Counted from the stretch's first letter, positions 1 to 9,429 are shown. The stretch is 64,000 bases of DNA from Dactylosporangium vinaceum (GCF_019904175.1 NZ_CP061913.1:4278001-4342000), one strand, 5' to 3'. Numbers and translations are program-made. The notes: generated by a model from the letters alone, not told the origin.

Positions 1-1071
1 CAGGAGCTCGCCGCAGCCGCGCAGCTGTCGTCGCTCGCCGATGAGACACCCGAAGGCCGCTCGATCGTCGTGTACGCCAAGGAGCGCCACGGCCTGCGCG
101 AGCGCGACGTGTCCGGTGCGCAGTGGGTGCCGTTCACGGCCCAGACCCGCATGTCAGGCGTCGACATCGACGGCCGCGAGGTGCGCAAGGGCGCGGCGAC
201 GGCGGTCATGCAGTGGGTCCGCGAGCACGGCGGCCGGCCGACCGGGGAGGTCGGGGCCATTGTGGACGCCGTGTCGACCTCCGGCGGTACTCCGCTGGTG
301 GTGGCCGAGCGGGTCGCCGGTGCGCCGGCCCGCACCCTCGGGGTCATCCACCTCAAGGACGTCGTGAAACAGGGCATGCGCGAGCGGTTCGAGGAGATGC
401 GCCGGATGGGCATCCGCACGGTGATGATCACCGGCGACAACCCGCTCACCGCGAAGGCGATCGCCGAGGAGGCCGGCGTCGACGACTTCCTCGCCGAGGC
501 GACGCCCGAGGACAAGATGGCCCTCATCAAGCGGGAGCAGGAGGGCGGCAAGCTCGTCGCGATGACGGGCGACGGCACCAACGACGCCCCCGCCCTGGCC
601 CAGGCCGACGTCGGCGTGGCGATGAACACCGGCACGTCGGCCGCGAAAGAGGCCGGCAACATGGTCGACCTCGACTCCGACCCGACGAAGCTCATCGAGA
701 TCGTCGAGATCGGCAAGCAGCTGCTCATCACCCGCGGCGCGCTGACGACGTTCTCCATCGCCAACGACATCGCCAAGTACTTCGCGATCATCCCGGCCAT
801 GTTCGCCGCCCTGTACCCAGGTCTGGACGCGCTCAACGTGATGCGGCTGCACTCGCCGACCTCGGCGATCCTGTCCGCCGTCGTCTTCAACGCCCTGGTC
901 ATCGTCGCGCTCATCCCACTGGCGCTGCGCGGGGTGCGCTACCGGCCCGGCCCGGCCGCCGCAATGCTGCGCCGCAACCTGCTCGTCTACGGCGTCGGCG
1001 GCGTCATCGTGCCGTTCATCGGCATCAAGCTCATCGACCTCATCATCATGACCATCCCGGGGATTTCCTGA
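1..1071 (+). CDS. kdpB: Potassium-transporting P-type ATPase subunit B, C-terminal half (5' end outside window)
   Basis: This is the catalytic ATP-hydrolysing subunit of the KdpFABC high-affinity K+ pump in the cytoplasmic membrane. The frame is open from base 1 and 356 residues are visible, about half of the usual ~680-700, so the phosphorylation-site DKTGT segment and first membrane helices lie upstream. Visible P-type signatures are LADETPEGRSIV, TGDNPLTA and MTGDGTNDAPALAQADVG (hinge/P domain), followed by the C-terminal hydrophobic helices. The stop overlaps the kdpC start by one base (TGATG), as expected of the kdp operon. The family call is certain; only the missing 5' part limits it. 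Confidence 0.97.
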   Translation, partial: QELAAAAQLSSLADETPEGRSIVVYAKERHGLRERDVSGAQWVPFTAQTRMSGVDIDGREVRKGAATAVMQWVREHGGRPTGEVGAIVDAVSTSGGTPLVVAERVAGAPARTLGVIHLKDVVKQGMRERFEEMRRMGIRTVMITGDNPLTAKAIAEEAGVDDFLAEATPEDKMALIKREQEGGKLVAMTGDGTNDAPALAQADVGVAMNTGTSAAKEAGNMVDLDSDPTKLIEIVEIGKQLLITRGALTTFSIANDIAKYFAIIPAMFAALYPGLDALNVMRLHSPTSAILSAVVFNALVIVALIPLALRGVRYRPGPAAAMLRRNLLVYGVGGVIVPFIGIKLIDLIIMTIPGIS

Positions 1072-1943
1072 TGCGACTCCCGTCCTGGCTCGCCCAGCAC
1101 CTCGCCGCCCTGCGCGCGCTCATCGTCCTCACCGCCATCCTCGGCCTGGCCTACCCGCTCGCCATGGTCGCCGCCGCCCGGATACCGGGCCTGGCCGGGC
1201 ACGCGGACGGCTCGCTGCTGGCCCGCAATGGCAACAACGTCGGCAGTGCGCTGATCGGGCAGTCGTTCACCGACGCCGACGGCAACCCCCTCAAGCAGTA
1301 CTTCCAGTCCCGCCCGTCCGCCGCCGGCGACGGCTACGATCCGACCTCGACCTCGGCCGGCAATCTGGGCCCGGAGAACGTCGTCGACACGCTGCCCGAC
1401 CCGAACGTCAAGGATGACGCCGGCAAGCCGAGCCTGCTCACGCAGGTGTGCGCCCGCAGCAAGGCCGTCGGCGACCTGGAAGGGGTCGACGGATCGCGGC
1501 CGTACTGCACCGCGGGCGGAGTCGGTGCTGTCCTCGCCGTCTATCACCGGGACGGCTCGACCGGTCCGGTCACCCGTGCGGTAAGCGTCAACGAGGCGTG
1601 CCCGGCAGCGCCGTTCGTCACGACCTGGCAGGGCGTCACCGTGGAGTGCGCCAAGCCCGGCGACGACTACACCGGCGGGGTCACCACGCCGGTGCGCGGC
1701 ACTGCCCCGGACAAGCCGGCCGTGCCCGCCGACGCGGTCACCGCCAGCGGCAGCGGCCTCGACCCGCACATCAGCCCCGCCTACGCCAACCTCCAGCTGC
1801 CCCGGGTCGCGGCGGCGCGCGGCCTGTCCGAGGCGGCGGTGCGCAAGCTCGTGGAGGAGCACACAGTCGGCCGTACGCTGGGCTTCATCGGCGAGCCGGC
1901 GGTCAACGTCCTGGAACTGAACCTCGCCCTGGATCGGAGCTGA
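1071..1943 (+). CDS. kdpC: Potassium-transporting ATPase subunit C
   Basis: KdpC is the single-span accessory subunit that stabilises the KdpA/KdpB complex. The 290-residue product starts with a short basic stretch and one hydrophobic helix (about residues 10-35), then the extracytoplasmic domain with the family's NVGSALIGQ, QYFQSRPSAAG and STSAGNLGPEN patterns and a C-terminal LGFIGEPAVNVLELN. It is longer than E. coli KdpC (about 190) because of an insert around residues 120-235, a feature I believe is common in actinobacteria. The ATG overlaps the kdpB stop; kdpD follows after 2 bases. Confidence 0.95.
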   Translation: MRLPSWLAQHLAALRALIVLTAILGLAYPLAMVAAARIPGLAGHADGSLLARNGNNVGSALIGQSFTDADGNPLKQYFQSRPSAAGDGYDPTSTSAGNLGPENVVDTLPDPNVKDDAGKPSLLTQVCARSKAVGDLEGVDGSRPYCTAGGVGAVLAVYHRDGSTGPVTRAVSVNEACPAAPFVTTWQGVTVECAKPGDDYTGGVTTPVRGTAPDKPAVPADAVTASGSGLDPHISPAYANLQLPRVAAARGLSEAAVRKLVEEHTVGRTLGFIGEPAVNVLELNLALDRS

Positions 1944-1945
1944 CC

Positions 1946-4525
1946 ATGGCGGCGCGCGGGACGCTGCGGGTGTACCTCGGCGCAGCCCCCGGCGTCGGTA
2001 AGACCTACAAGATGCTGGAGGAGGGGCGGCGCCGGCGCGAACGCGGCACCGACGTGGTCGTCGGCGTTGTCGAGACCCACGACCGACCCTTCACCGAGAA
2101 CATGCTTGACGGCCTCGAGACCGTGCCCCGCCGTCCGATGACCTATCGGGGCGCGACGTTCACCGAGCTCGACCTCGAGGCCGTCCTCGCTCGCCGTCCG
2201 GACGTCGCGCTCGTCGACGAGCTGGCCCACACGAACGTGCCCGGCAGCGTCAACACCAAGCGCTGGCAGGACATCGAGCGGCTGCTCGACGCCGGCATCG
2301 ACGTGCTCACCACCGTCAACGTCCAGCACCTCGAGTCGCTCAACGACGTCGTCGAACAGATCACCGGCGTACCGCAACGGGAAACCGTTCCCGACGCCAT
2401 CGTGCGCCGGGCGGAGCAGATCGAGCTGGTCGACATGACCCCGGAGGCCTTGCGCCGCCGGATGGCCCACGGCAACATCTACAAGCCCGAGAAGATCGAC
2501 GCCGCGCTCGGCAACTACTTCCGGGTCGGCAACCTCACCGCCCTGCGCGAACTGGCATTGCTGTGGCTGGCCGACAAGGTCGACGAGCAGCTCGACCGGT
2601 ACCGCGCCGACAACGGCATCGACACGACCTGGGAGGCCCGCGAGCGGGTCGTCGTCGCGCTCACCGGCGGGCGCGAAGGTGACACGCTCATCCGCCGAGC
2701 GGCCCGCGTCGCCGCCCGGACCAAAGGCGCCGACGTCCTGGCTGTGCACGTCGTGCGCGGCGACGGCCTGGCCGGGGCCGACCCGGCCAACCTGACCAGG
2801 CAGCGGCTGCTGATCGAGTCCCTCGGCGGCACCTACCACCAGGTTCTCGGCGCCGACATCCCCACCGCGCTGCTGGACTTCGCCCGCGGCGTCAACGCCA
2901 CGCAGCTCGTCCTCGGCGCCAGCCGCCGCGGCCGTCTCGCCCAGATCTTCTCGCCCGGCGTCGGCGTCACCACCACCGCCGAGTCCGGCTCGATCGACGT
3001 ACACCTGGTGACCCACGAGGAGGCACGCCGGGGCCGCACCGGCTGGAGCCGGTCGCGCGGCGGCCTGACCCGGCGCCGCCGCCTGCTCGGCTTCGGCGTC
3101 GCGGTGGCCGGCTTGCCGCTGCTCACCGTGGTCCTCGACGCGCTGCGCCCGGAGCTCGCTCTGCCCAGCGACATCCTGGCCTACCTGGTGCTGGCCGTGG
3201 CGACTGCGCTCGTCGGCGGGCTGCTGCCCGCGCTGCTGTGCGCCGTCGGCGGTTTTCTGCTGCTCAACTGGTTCTTCACCCCACCGCTGTTCCAGTTCAC
3301 GATCGCCGAGCGCGAGAATGTGTTTGCCCTCGTCGCGTTCGTCTTCGTCGCCGTTGCCGTCTCCTCGGTCGTCGACCGGGCCGCCCGGCGCGCCCGCGAG
3401 GCCGCCCGCGCCTCCGCCGAGGCGCAGACCCTGGCGACCCTCGCCGGCAGCGTCCTGCACGGCGACAACCCGCTGGAGGCGCTGCTGGAGCGGGTCCGTG
3501 AGTCATTCGGCCTGACCAGCGTCACCCTGCTGGAACGCGCGGCCGTCCACGAGTCGTGGCGGATCGCCGCCACGGTCGGCGGTCCGCCCTGCACCTCGCC
3601 GGCCGACGGTGAGTCGGAGGTTCCCATCGATGACACCGCATCGCTTGTGCTGCGCGGACATCCGCTGCAAGCGGCCGACCGGCGACTCGTCGAGGCGTTC
3701 GCCGCCCATGCCGAGATCGCGCTGCGTCAGCAGCACCTTGGCCGGCAGGCCGCCGCCGCGCAGACGCTGGCGGAGGTCGACCGGCTGCGCACCGCGCTGC
3801 TTTCGGCGGTCAGCCACGACCTGCGGACGCCCCTCGCGTCCGCCAAGGCCGCCATCGGCAGCCTGCGAAGCCCCGACGTCACGTTCTCACCCGAAGACAC
3901 CGGGGAACTGCTCGCCACCGCCGAGGAGTCCCTGGACAAGCTCACGCGCCTCGTCGAGAACCTGCTCGACATGTCACGGCTGCAGGCGGGCGCGCTCGCG
4001 ATGACCCCGCAGCCGGTCAGCGTGGCCGACGCGGTGTACCGCGCCCTCGACGACCTCGGCCCGCCCGCCGCCGCCGTGCGCATGAACGTCCCGGACGAGC
4101 TACCCGAGGTGTACGCCGACTCCGCCCTCCTCGAACGGGTGCTCGTCAACGTCGTGGCCAACGCGGTCCGGCACAGCCCGCCCGGCAACCCGCCGTTGAT
4201 CGGCGTCAGCGAGCACGCCGGCCTGGTCGACATCCGCATCATCGACCACGGCCCCGGCATCCCGGCGGCCGACCGCGATCGCGTCTTCCAGCCGTTCCAG
4301 CGGCTCGGCGACCGTGACAACGCCTCCGGCGTCGGCCTCGGCCTGGCGCTGTCCCGCGGGCTCACCGAGGCGATGGGCGGCACGCTGCAGCCCGAACACA
4401 CGCCCGGAGGCGGCCTCACGATGACCGTGAGCCTGCCCAGTGCCGAGACCGCGAGCACCGACCCGGCCGACCCGGCGCTGCTCGATCGTCTGAACCGGCG
4501 CAGACCCGGCAAGGCCTACCAATGA
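1946..4525 (+). CDS. kdpD: Potassium/osmosensing sensor histidine kinase KdpD
   Basis: This membrane sensor kinase phosphorylates KdpE when K+ is limiting. The 859 residues show the full KdpD layout: an N-terminal KdpD domain with a Walker A motif (GAAPGVGKT, residues 12-20) and VDELAHTN Walker B region, a USP-like domain (about 230-350), four membrane helices of the DUF4118 type (about 375-475, with LNWFFTPP), a GAF-like linker, the DHp helix with phospho-accepting His624 in SHDLRTPLAS, and a HATPase domain with N and G boxes (NVVANAVRHS, GVGLGLALSRG). I chose the ATG at 1946 because it sits 2 bases after kdpC and begins exactly at the KdpD domain; the longer open frame upstream only shadows kdpC. 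It overlaps kdpE by 4 bases. Confidence 0.97.
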   Translation: MAARGTLRVYLGAAPGVGKTYKMLEEGRRRRERGTDVVVGVVETHDRPFTENMLDGLETVPRRPMTYRGATFTELDLEAVLARRPDVALVDELAHTNVPGSVNTKRWQDIERLLDAGIDVLTTVNVQHLESLNDVVEQITGVPQRETVPDAIVRRAEQIELVDMTPEALRRRMAHGNIYKPEKIDAALGNYFRVGNLTALRELALLWLADKVDEQLDRYRADNGIDTTWEARERVVVALTGGREGDTLIRRAARVAARTKGADVLAVHVVRGDGLAGADPANLTRQRLLIESLGGTYHQVLGADIPTALLDFARGVNATQLVLGASRRGRLAQIFSPGVGVTTTAESGSIDVHLVTHEEARRGRTGWSRSRGGLTRRRRLLGFGVAVAGLPLLTVVLDALRPELALPSDILAYLVLAVATALVGGLLPALLCAVGGFLLLNWFFTPPLFQFTIAERENVFALVAFVFVAVAVSSVVDRAARRAREAARASAEAQTLATLAGSVLHGDNPLEALLERVRESFGLTSVTLLERAAVHESWRIAATVGGPPCTSPADGESEVPIDDTASLVLRGHPLQAADRRLVEAFAAHAEIALRQQHLGRQAAAAQTLAEVDRLRTALLSAVSHDLRTPLASAKAAIGSLRSPDVTFSPEDTGELLATAEESLDKLTRLVENLLDMSRLQAGALAMTPQPVSVADAVYRALDDLGPPAAAVRMNVPDELPEVYADSALLERVLVNVVANAVRHSPPGNPPLIGVSEHAGLVDIRIIDHGPGIPAADRDRVFQPFQRLGDRDNASGVGLGLALSRGLTEAMGGTLQPEHTPGGGLTMTVSLPSAETASTDPADPALLDRLNRRRPGKAYQ

Positions 4526-5211
4526 GCCGGACCCGCGTCCTGATCGTCGACGATGAGCCGCAGTTGCTGCGCGCCCTGCGGATCAACCTGCAGGCCCGCG
4601 AGTACGACGTGGTCACCGCCGGCGACGGCACCACCGCGCTCAAGGCGGCCGCCGAGGTACACCCCGACGTCGTCGTCCTCGACCTCGGCCTGCCCGACAT
4701 CGAAGGCATCGAGGTGCTGCGGGCCCTGCGCCGCTGGACGCCGGTGCCGGTCGTGGTGCTGTCCGGACGCCTCGGCAGCGGCGAGAAGGTCGCCGCCCTC
4801 GACGCCGGCGCCGACGACTACGTCACCAAGCCGTTCAACGTCGACGAGCTGCTGGCCCGGCTCCGCGCGGTGGCCCGCCGCCGCGCCGAACCGGAAACGG
4901 TGCCGACCGTCCGCGTCGGTCACTACCAGATCGACCTCGCCGCCCGCGACGCGCGCCGGATCGACGGCTCGGGGGAGCGCCAGCACCTCACCCGCACCGA
5001 GTGGCGCATCCTCGGCCTGCTCGTGCGCAGCCCCGGCAAGCTCGTCGGTCATCGTGAACTGCTGCAGCACGTGTGGGGCCCGACGTATGTCGGCGAAACA
5101 CATTACCTGCGCCAGTACATGGGCCAGCTGCGCCGCAAGCTGGAGACCGACCCAGCACATCCGCGGCACCTGCTCACCGAGCCGGCGATGGGCTACCGCT
5201 TCCAACCGTGA
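4522..5211 (+). CDS. kdpE: KdpE response regulator, OmpR family
   Basis: This is the transcriptional activator partner of KdpD. The 229 residues contain an N-terminal receiver domain with phospho-acceptor Asp54 (VVVLDLGLPD), the conserved Thr/Lys pair near DDYVTKPF, and a C-terminal winged-helix DNA-binding domain (about 130-229) ending in EPAMGYRF. Its ATG overlaps the kdpD stop (ATGA), so the two are translationally coupled. Only 19 bases separate it from the convergent kup stop. A second KdpE-like regulator, closely similar in sequence, is encoded at 8701-9375. Confidence 0.96.
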   Translation: MSRTRVLIVDDEPQLLRALRINLQAREYDVVTAGDGTTALKAAAEVHPDVVVLDLGLPDIEGIEVLRALRRWTPVPVVVLSGRLGSGEKVAALDAGADDYVTKPFNVDELLARLRAVARRRAEPETVPTVRVGHYQIDLAARDARRIDGSGERQHLTRTEWRILGLLVRSPGKLVGHRELLQHVWGPTYVGETHYLRQYMGQLRRKLETDPAHPRHLLTEPAMGYRFQP

Positions 5212-5230
5212 TCACCGCGACGCACGGTCG

Positions 5231-7132
5231 TCAGACTGGGACCTCGGCGCTGAGGACGATGGTGCTCGCCTCGGGCAGGTGCAGAAAGTCGGCCTGGCTG
5301 GACGCGTTGTGGGCCAGGGCGATGAACAGCCGCTTACGCCAGGCGGCCATCCCCGGCTGGTCGGTGCGCCGCAGGGCGATCTTCGAGACGAACCAGGACG
5401 GCTGCTGCGGGTCGATACCCACGGTGAGGGGATGACCGGCCGCGCGGCGCAGCACCTCGGGGAAGTCCGTCGAGTCCTGGAAGCCGAAGGTGGCCGCGAT
5501 GTGGATGATCCCGTCGTGGGGGTCGCCGAGGTCGTCGATGACGAGGCGTTCGTCCCACGGGATGTGCGGTACGTTCGCCGTCCGGCCGGAGATGATCACG
5601 ACGTGCTCGTGCCGGACGTGGTTGTGAGCGACGTTGGCCCGCAAGGCAAGGGGGGTGGTGTCCTTGTTCGGATGCGGGAACACCGCGGTGCCGGGGACCC
5701 GCCGGACGTCGGCCGCGTGGAGGGTGTCGATGAAGGCCGGGAGCGGGCCCTCGAGCTCGACGCGGCGGGCGGTGACGAGCTGCCGACCGCGCTGCCAGGT
5801 GACCATGGCGGTGAAGACGACCGCGCCGAGCAGCAGGGTGAGCCAGCCGCCGTGGGCGACCTTGGTGAGGTTGGCCGTGAAGTAGGTCAGCTCGATGCTG
5901 CCCAGCACGGCGCCGACGACGGCGACCCGCCACGTGGGCCACTGCCAGCGGACCCGGGCGACGATGAGGAACAGCGTGGTGGTGATGAGGAAGGTGCCGG
6001 TGACGGCGACGCCGTAGGCGGTGGCCAGGCGCGTGGAGGAGCCGAACGCGAAGACCACCACCAGGACCGCCGCGAACAGGACCCAGTTGACGCCGGGGAC
6101 GTAGATCTGGCCGTACTCCCGGTTCGAGGTCTGCCGGATGCGCAGATGCGGCAGGAAGCCCAGCCGCATCGCCTCGCGGGAGACGGAGAACGCGCCGGAG
6201 ATGACGGCCTGCGAGGCGATGACGGTGGCGGCGGTGGCGAGCAGGACCATCGGCAGCCGCGCCCAGTCCGGCAGCAGCAGGAAGAACGGGTTGCTGCGGC
6301 TGCCGGGTGAGCGCAGGATCAGCGCGCCCTGGGCGAGGTAGTTGAGGGTGAGGGCCGGGAAGACCACGGCGAACCAGGCGCGGCGGATCGGGGCGCGGCC
6401 GAAGTGTCCCATGTCGGCGTAGAGCGCCTCGGCGCCGGTGATGGCCAGGACCACTGCGCCGGCGGCGATGAACGCGATGAACGGCCGGTCGACGATGAAC
6501 AGGACCGCATAGCTCGGCGAGAGGCCGGCCAGGATGCCGGGGTGGCGGACCACTTCGACGGCCCCGGCCAGACCCAGGCAGCCGAACCAGACGACCATGA
6601 CGGGTCCGAACACGGCACCGACCCGGCCGGTGCCCCAGCGCTGGCCGGCGAACAGGACGGTCAAGATGATCGCGGCGGCCGGCAGGACCACGACCTCGAG
6701 CCGGGGCGAGGTGACCTCGAGGCCCTCGATCGCCGACAGCACCGAGATGGCGGGAGTGATGACGCTGTCACCGTAGAACAGGGCGGCGCCGAGCACTCCG
6801 AGGGTCATCACCGCCGCCAGACCGCGGCCCTTCGTGCTGCGCAGCACATCGCGGGCCAGGGCGGCGAGGGCCATGACGCCGCCCTCACCGTCGTTGTCGG
6901 CCCGCAGGATGAACACCACGTACTTGATCGACACGATCAGGGTGATCGACCAGAACCCCAGTGACACCACGCCGTAGACGTCGGCGGCGCTCGGGCGGAC
7001 GATGCCGTTGTCCAGGGCGAAGACGGTCTGCATGGCGTACAGCGGGCTGGTGCCGATGTCGCCGTAGACCACACCCAGGGCGCCCAGGGTCAGGGCCAGA
7101 TTGGCTCTCCGCGTGTTCAGGTTCGGCTCCAT
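5231..7132 (-). CDS. kup: KUP-family potassium uptake protein
   Basis: Kup is a constitutive-type K+ importer (H+ symport) in the cytoplasmic membrane. The product begins with LTLGALGVVYGDIGTSPLYA, the strongest family signature, followed by about 12 hydrophobic helices (GEGGVMAL, FYGDSVITPAISVLSA, EALYADMGHFG are further Kup blocks) and a cytoplasmic C-terminal domain of about 170 residues. I start at the ATG at 7132 (633 residues); an in-frame GTG at 7165 is possible, but the predicted promoter would place the transcript start near 7157, inside that extension. A direct-repeat box at 7197-7215 lies 65 bases upstream, the same box class found at the neighbouring K+ genes. Confidence 0.95.
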   Translation of the reverse strand: MEPNLNTRRANLALTLGALGVVYGDIGTSPLYAMQTVFALDNGIVRPSAADVYGVVSLGFWSITLIVSIKYVVFILRADNDGEGGVMALAALARDVLRSTKGRGLAAVMTLGVLGAALFYGDSVITPAISVLSAIEGLEVTSPRLEVVVLPAAAIILTVLFAGQRWGTGRVGAVFGPVMVVWFGCLGLAGAVEVVRHPGILAGLSPSYAVLFIVDRPFIAFIAAGAVVLAITGAEALYADMGHFGRAPIRRAWFAVVFPALTLNYLAQGALILRSPGSRSNPFFLLLPDWARLPMVLLATAATVIASQAVISGAFSVSREAMRLGFLPHLRIRQTSNREYGQIYVPGVNWVLFAAVLVVVFAFGSSTRLATAYGVAVTGTFLITTTLFLIVARVRWQWPTWRVAVVGAVLGSIELTYFTANLTKVAHGGWLTLLLGAVVFTAMVTWQRGRQLVTARRVELEGPLPAFIDTLHAADVRRVPGTAVFPHPNKDTTPLALRANVAHNHVRHEHVVIISGRTANVPHIPWDERLVIDDLGDPHDGIIHIAATFGFQDSTDFPEVLRRAAGHPLTVGIDPQQPSWFVSKIALRRTDQPGMAAWRKRLFIALAHNASSQADFLHLPEASTIVLSAEVPV

Positions 7133-7196
7133 CCAGTGGTCGATGCGGCAGCTACTCAACCCCACGTTCGCCGGTACAGGAACCGCACCGCACGGA

Positions 7197-7236
7197 TCTT
7201 GATGACTTCTTAACGCGCATCAAGAACGCGTGAAGG
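7197..7236. promoter_or_regulatory. Two divergent 11-bp direct-repeat boxes between kup and the second KdpDE-like system
   Basis: On the minus strand, 7215-7197 reads CGTTAAGA-AGT-CATCAAGA, facing kup. On the plus strand, 7218-7236 reads CATCAAGA-ACG-CGTGAAGG, facing the kinase at 7313. The half-sites repeat every 11 bases in the same orientation, the pattern bound by OmpR/PhoB-type dimers. A TAGCAT -10 element (7263-7268) follows the plus-strand box after 26 bases; the kup side has only a weak candidate (GAACGT, 7169-7164). The regulator is most simply the response regulator at 8701; that assignment is inference. Confidence 0.7.
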
Positions 7237-7312
7237 AACACCGGATCGGCCGCCGCAGTTCGTAGCATCGAGCACGAGCGGCCATGGCGGTCGGGAGGGA
7301 GCGCACCACACC

Positions 7313-8704
7313 ATGCCGGCTGACGAGCGTCCGGGTTTCAGCTGGCGGCCACGGCCCGCCTGGGGCCTGGTCGCCGCGGCGGTCCTGCTCGGTGCGGTGA
7401 CACTCATCGGCCTGCGGCTGCGCGAGAGCGCCAGTGTCGCGCTGCCCTCCGCGGTGCTGGTGTACCTGGTCGCGGTGGTCATCGTCGCGGTCGTCGGCGG
7501 CACGTGGCCGGCGATCGCCGCGGCCGTCGCCAGCGACGCGCTCATCAACTGGTACTTCACCCCGCCCTACCACACGCTGACGGTCGCGCACCGGGAGAAC
7601 ATCACCGCCCTCGTGGTCTACGTCCTGGTCGCCGTGACCGTCAGCGTGCTTGTCGATCTGGCCGCCACCCAGCGCGCGGCCGCCGTGCGCAGTGGACTGG
7701 AGGCCCGGCTGCTGGCCCGGATCACCGCCGAGCCAGTCGAGGAGCAGTCATTGCAGCGGCTGCTGGAGCGGCTGCGTGCCACGTTCGGGTTCACCGCCCT
7801 GGCGCTCTGGGACGGCGAGGAGCCGGTCGCCCACGCGGGGCCGCCGTTCGCCGGACCGCCCGCGCTACGGGTCGACGCCGGCAACGGGCTCCTGCTGGTG
7901 GCCGAGTCACCCGCGACGATCGGCGAGGACCGGGCGCTGCTGGCCCGCCTGGCCGCCGGCGCGGCCCGCACGCTGGAGGCCCAGCGCCTCGCCGTGCAGG
8001 CGGCCCGCGCCGAGCAACTCGCCGAGGTGGACCGGCTGCGCACCGCCATCCTGCGCGCCGTCGGCCACGACCTGCGCACCCCGCTCGCCGCGATCAAGGC
8101 ATCGGCGTCGAGCCTGGCCAGCCCCGACGTGGCCTTCACCGACGCGGACCGGGCCGAGCTCGTCGCCACCGTCCTCGAGTCCGCCGACCGGCTCGACGAC
8201 CTCATCGAGAACCTCCTGGCCCTGTCGCGGCTGCAGGCCGGCGTGCTGTCGGCGCACCTGCGCCCCGTCGCCGTCGACGAGGTCGTCGCCCGGGCGGCGC
8301 TCAGCGCCGGCCGCGACCGGCTCGCCGTCGACGTCCCCGACGACCTGCCGCGGGTGTTCGCCGACCCCGGCCTGCTGGAACGGGTCATCGCCAACCTGGT
8401 GGACAACGCGCTGCGCGCCGACGGCGAACATCGCATCGCGGTGCGCGCCACCGCGGGCGGCGGCGTCGTCAGCGTCGCCGTCGTCGACCGCGGCCCCGGC
8501 CTCCCCGCGGCCGAGCGGGAACGGGTCTTCGCGCCGTTCCAGCGCCTCGGTGACTCCTCCGCCGACGGGCGGCTCGGCCTCGGCCTGGCCATTGCTCGCG
8601 GCTTCATCGACGCCATGGGCGGCCGGCTGTACCCTGCGGACACGCCAGGCGGAGGTCTGACCATGACCATCGAGCTTCCCGTCGCCGGTGAGGCAACGAC
8701 GTGA
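7313..8704 (+). CDS. Short KdpD-like sensor histidine kinase (DUF4118 + kinase core)
   Basis: A 463-residue membrane histidine kinase. Residues about 15-115 form four membrane helices of the DUF4118 type, with the INWYFTPPYHTL block that also occurs in KdpD; then a short GAF-like linker, the DHp helix with His252 (VGHDLRTPLAA), and a HATPase domain with NLVDNALR and LGLGLAIARG. The whole KdpD N-terminal ATPase plus USP input region is absent. It therefore resembles the C-terminal half of KdpD, and the sequence similarity to the 1946-4525 kinase from the DUF4118 onward suggests an old duplication. A GGGAGG ribosome site lies just before the ATG. It overlaps the next gene by 4 bases. Confidence 0.9.
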   Translation: MPADERPGFSWRPRPAWGLVAAAVLLGAVTLIGLRLRESASVALPSAVLVYLVAVVIVAVVGGTWPAIAAAVASDALINWYFTPPYHTLTVAHRENITALVVYVLVAVTVSVLVDLAATQRAAAVRSGLEARLLARITAEPVEEQSLQRLLERLRATFGFTALALWDGEEPVAHAGPPFAGPPALRVDAGNGLLLVAESPATIGEDRALLARLAAGAARTLEAQRLAVQAARAEQLAEVDRLRTAILRAVGHDLRTPLAAIKASASSLASPDVAFTDADRAELVATVLESADRLDDLIENLLALSRLQAGVLSAHLRPVAVDEVVARAALSAGRDRLAVDVPDDLPRVFADPGLLERVIANLVDNALRADGEHRIAVRATAGGGVVSVAVVDRGPGLPAAERERVFAPFQRLGDSSADGRLGLGLAIARGFIDAMGGRLYPADTPGGGLTMTIELPVAGEATT

Positions 8705-9375
8705 GCACCGTGCTCATCGTCGACGACGACCGGCAGTTGCTGCGCGCGCTGCGGGTCAACCTCGCCGCGCGCGGCTATGAGGTGCTGCTGGCCCCGGACG
8801 GCCGTTCCGGGCTGGCCCTGGCCGGCCAGCACCGCCCCGACCTGGTCATCGTCGACCTCGGCCTGCCCGACATCGACGGGATCGAGGTCGTCACCGGCAT
8901 CCGCGGCTGGTCGAAGGTCCCGATCGTCGTGCTCTCCGCCCGGCACGCCGAACAGGCCAAGGTGAACGCCCTCGACGCCGGCGCCGACGACTATGTCACC
9001 AAGCCGTTCGGCATCGACGAACTGCTGGCGCGGGTCCGGGCCGCGCTACGCCGCGGCGCACCCGACGGTGATGCCCCGGTCCTGCATACCGACGCATTCA
9101 CCGTCGACCTGGCCGGCCGCCGGGTCGAGCGCGACGGCGCGCCGGTGCGGCTCACCCCGACCGAATGGCACCTTCTGGAGGTCCTCGTCCGCAACGCCGG
9201 CAAGCTCGTCACCCACCGCCAGCTGCTCCGCGAGGTGTGGGGGCCGCAGTACGAGACGGAGGTCAACTACCTTCGCGTCTACCTGGCGCAGCTTCGAGGC
9301 AAGCTCGAGGTCGACCCGGCCCGCCCCCGGCACCTGCTCACCGAACCCGGCATGGGGTACCGCTTCGAACCGTGA
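8701..9375 (+). CDS. KdpE-like response regulator, OmpR family
   Basis: The 224-residue product has a receiver domain with Asp52 (IVDLGLPD), Thr/Lys residues in DDYVTKPFG, and an OmpR-type winged helix whose last motif, EPGMGYRFEP, is almost that of the local KdpE. It starts at a GTG that overlaps the kinase stop, so kinase and regulator are coupled. Closely spaced CATCAAGA-type boxes lie immediately downstream of its stop and also upstream of its own operon, consistent with autoregulation plus control of neighbouring K+ genes; the binding itself is inferred. Confidence 0.92.
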   Translation: MSTVLIVDDDRQLLRALRVNLAARGYEVLLAPDGRSGLALAGQHRPDLVIVDLGLPDIDGIEVVTGIRGWSKVPIVVLSARHAEQAKVNALDAGADDYVTKPFGIDELLARVRAALRRGAPDGDAPVLHTDAFTVDLAGRRVERDGAPVRLTPTEWHLLEVLVRNAGKLVTHRQLLREVWGPQYETEVNYLRVYLAQLRGKLEVDPARPRHLLTEPGMGYRFEP

Positions 9376-9378
9376 CGG

Positions 9379-9429
9379 CATCAAGAGGGCATCAAAATCC
9401 GGCCCGTCCGCATCAAGACATCGTTAGGA
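9379..9429 (+). promoter_or_regulatory. Tandem CATCAAGA boxes and -10 element upstream of the 9468 membrane gene
   Basis: Box 1 (9379-9397) is CATCAAGA-GGG-CATCAAAA; box 2 (9411-9429) is CATCAAGA-CAT-CGTTAGGA. Within each the half-sites repeat at 11 bp, and the boxes start 32 bases apart (about three helical turns). A TAGGAT -10 element sits at 9425-9430, 27 bases after box 1, the same spacing as at the other two clear promoters of this group. Confidence 0.65.

Noticed and set aside
1448..1945. A longer open frame in front of kdpD
   Set aside because: It lies in another frame of kdpC, is Arg-rich and has no KdpD similarity; the domain begins exactly at the ATG at 1946.
7133..7312. A c-di-AMP riboswitch before kup
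   Set aside because: The leader predicted from the box and weak -10 is about 25 bases, too short, and no ydaO-type conserved blocks are visible.
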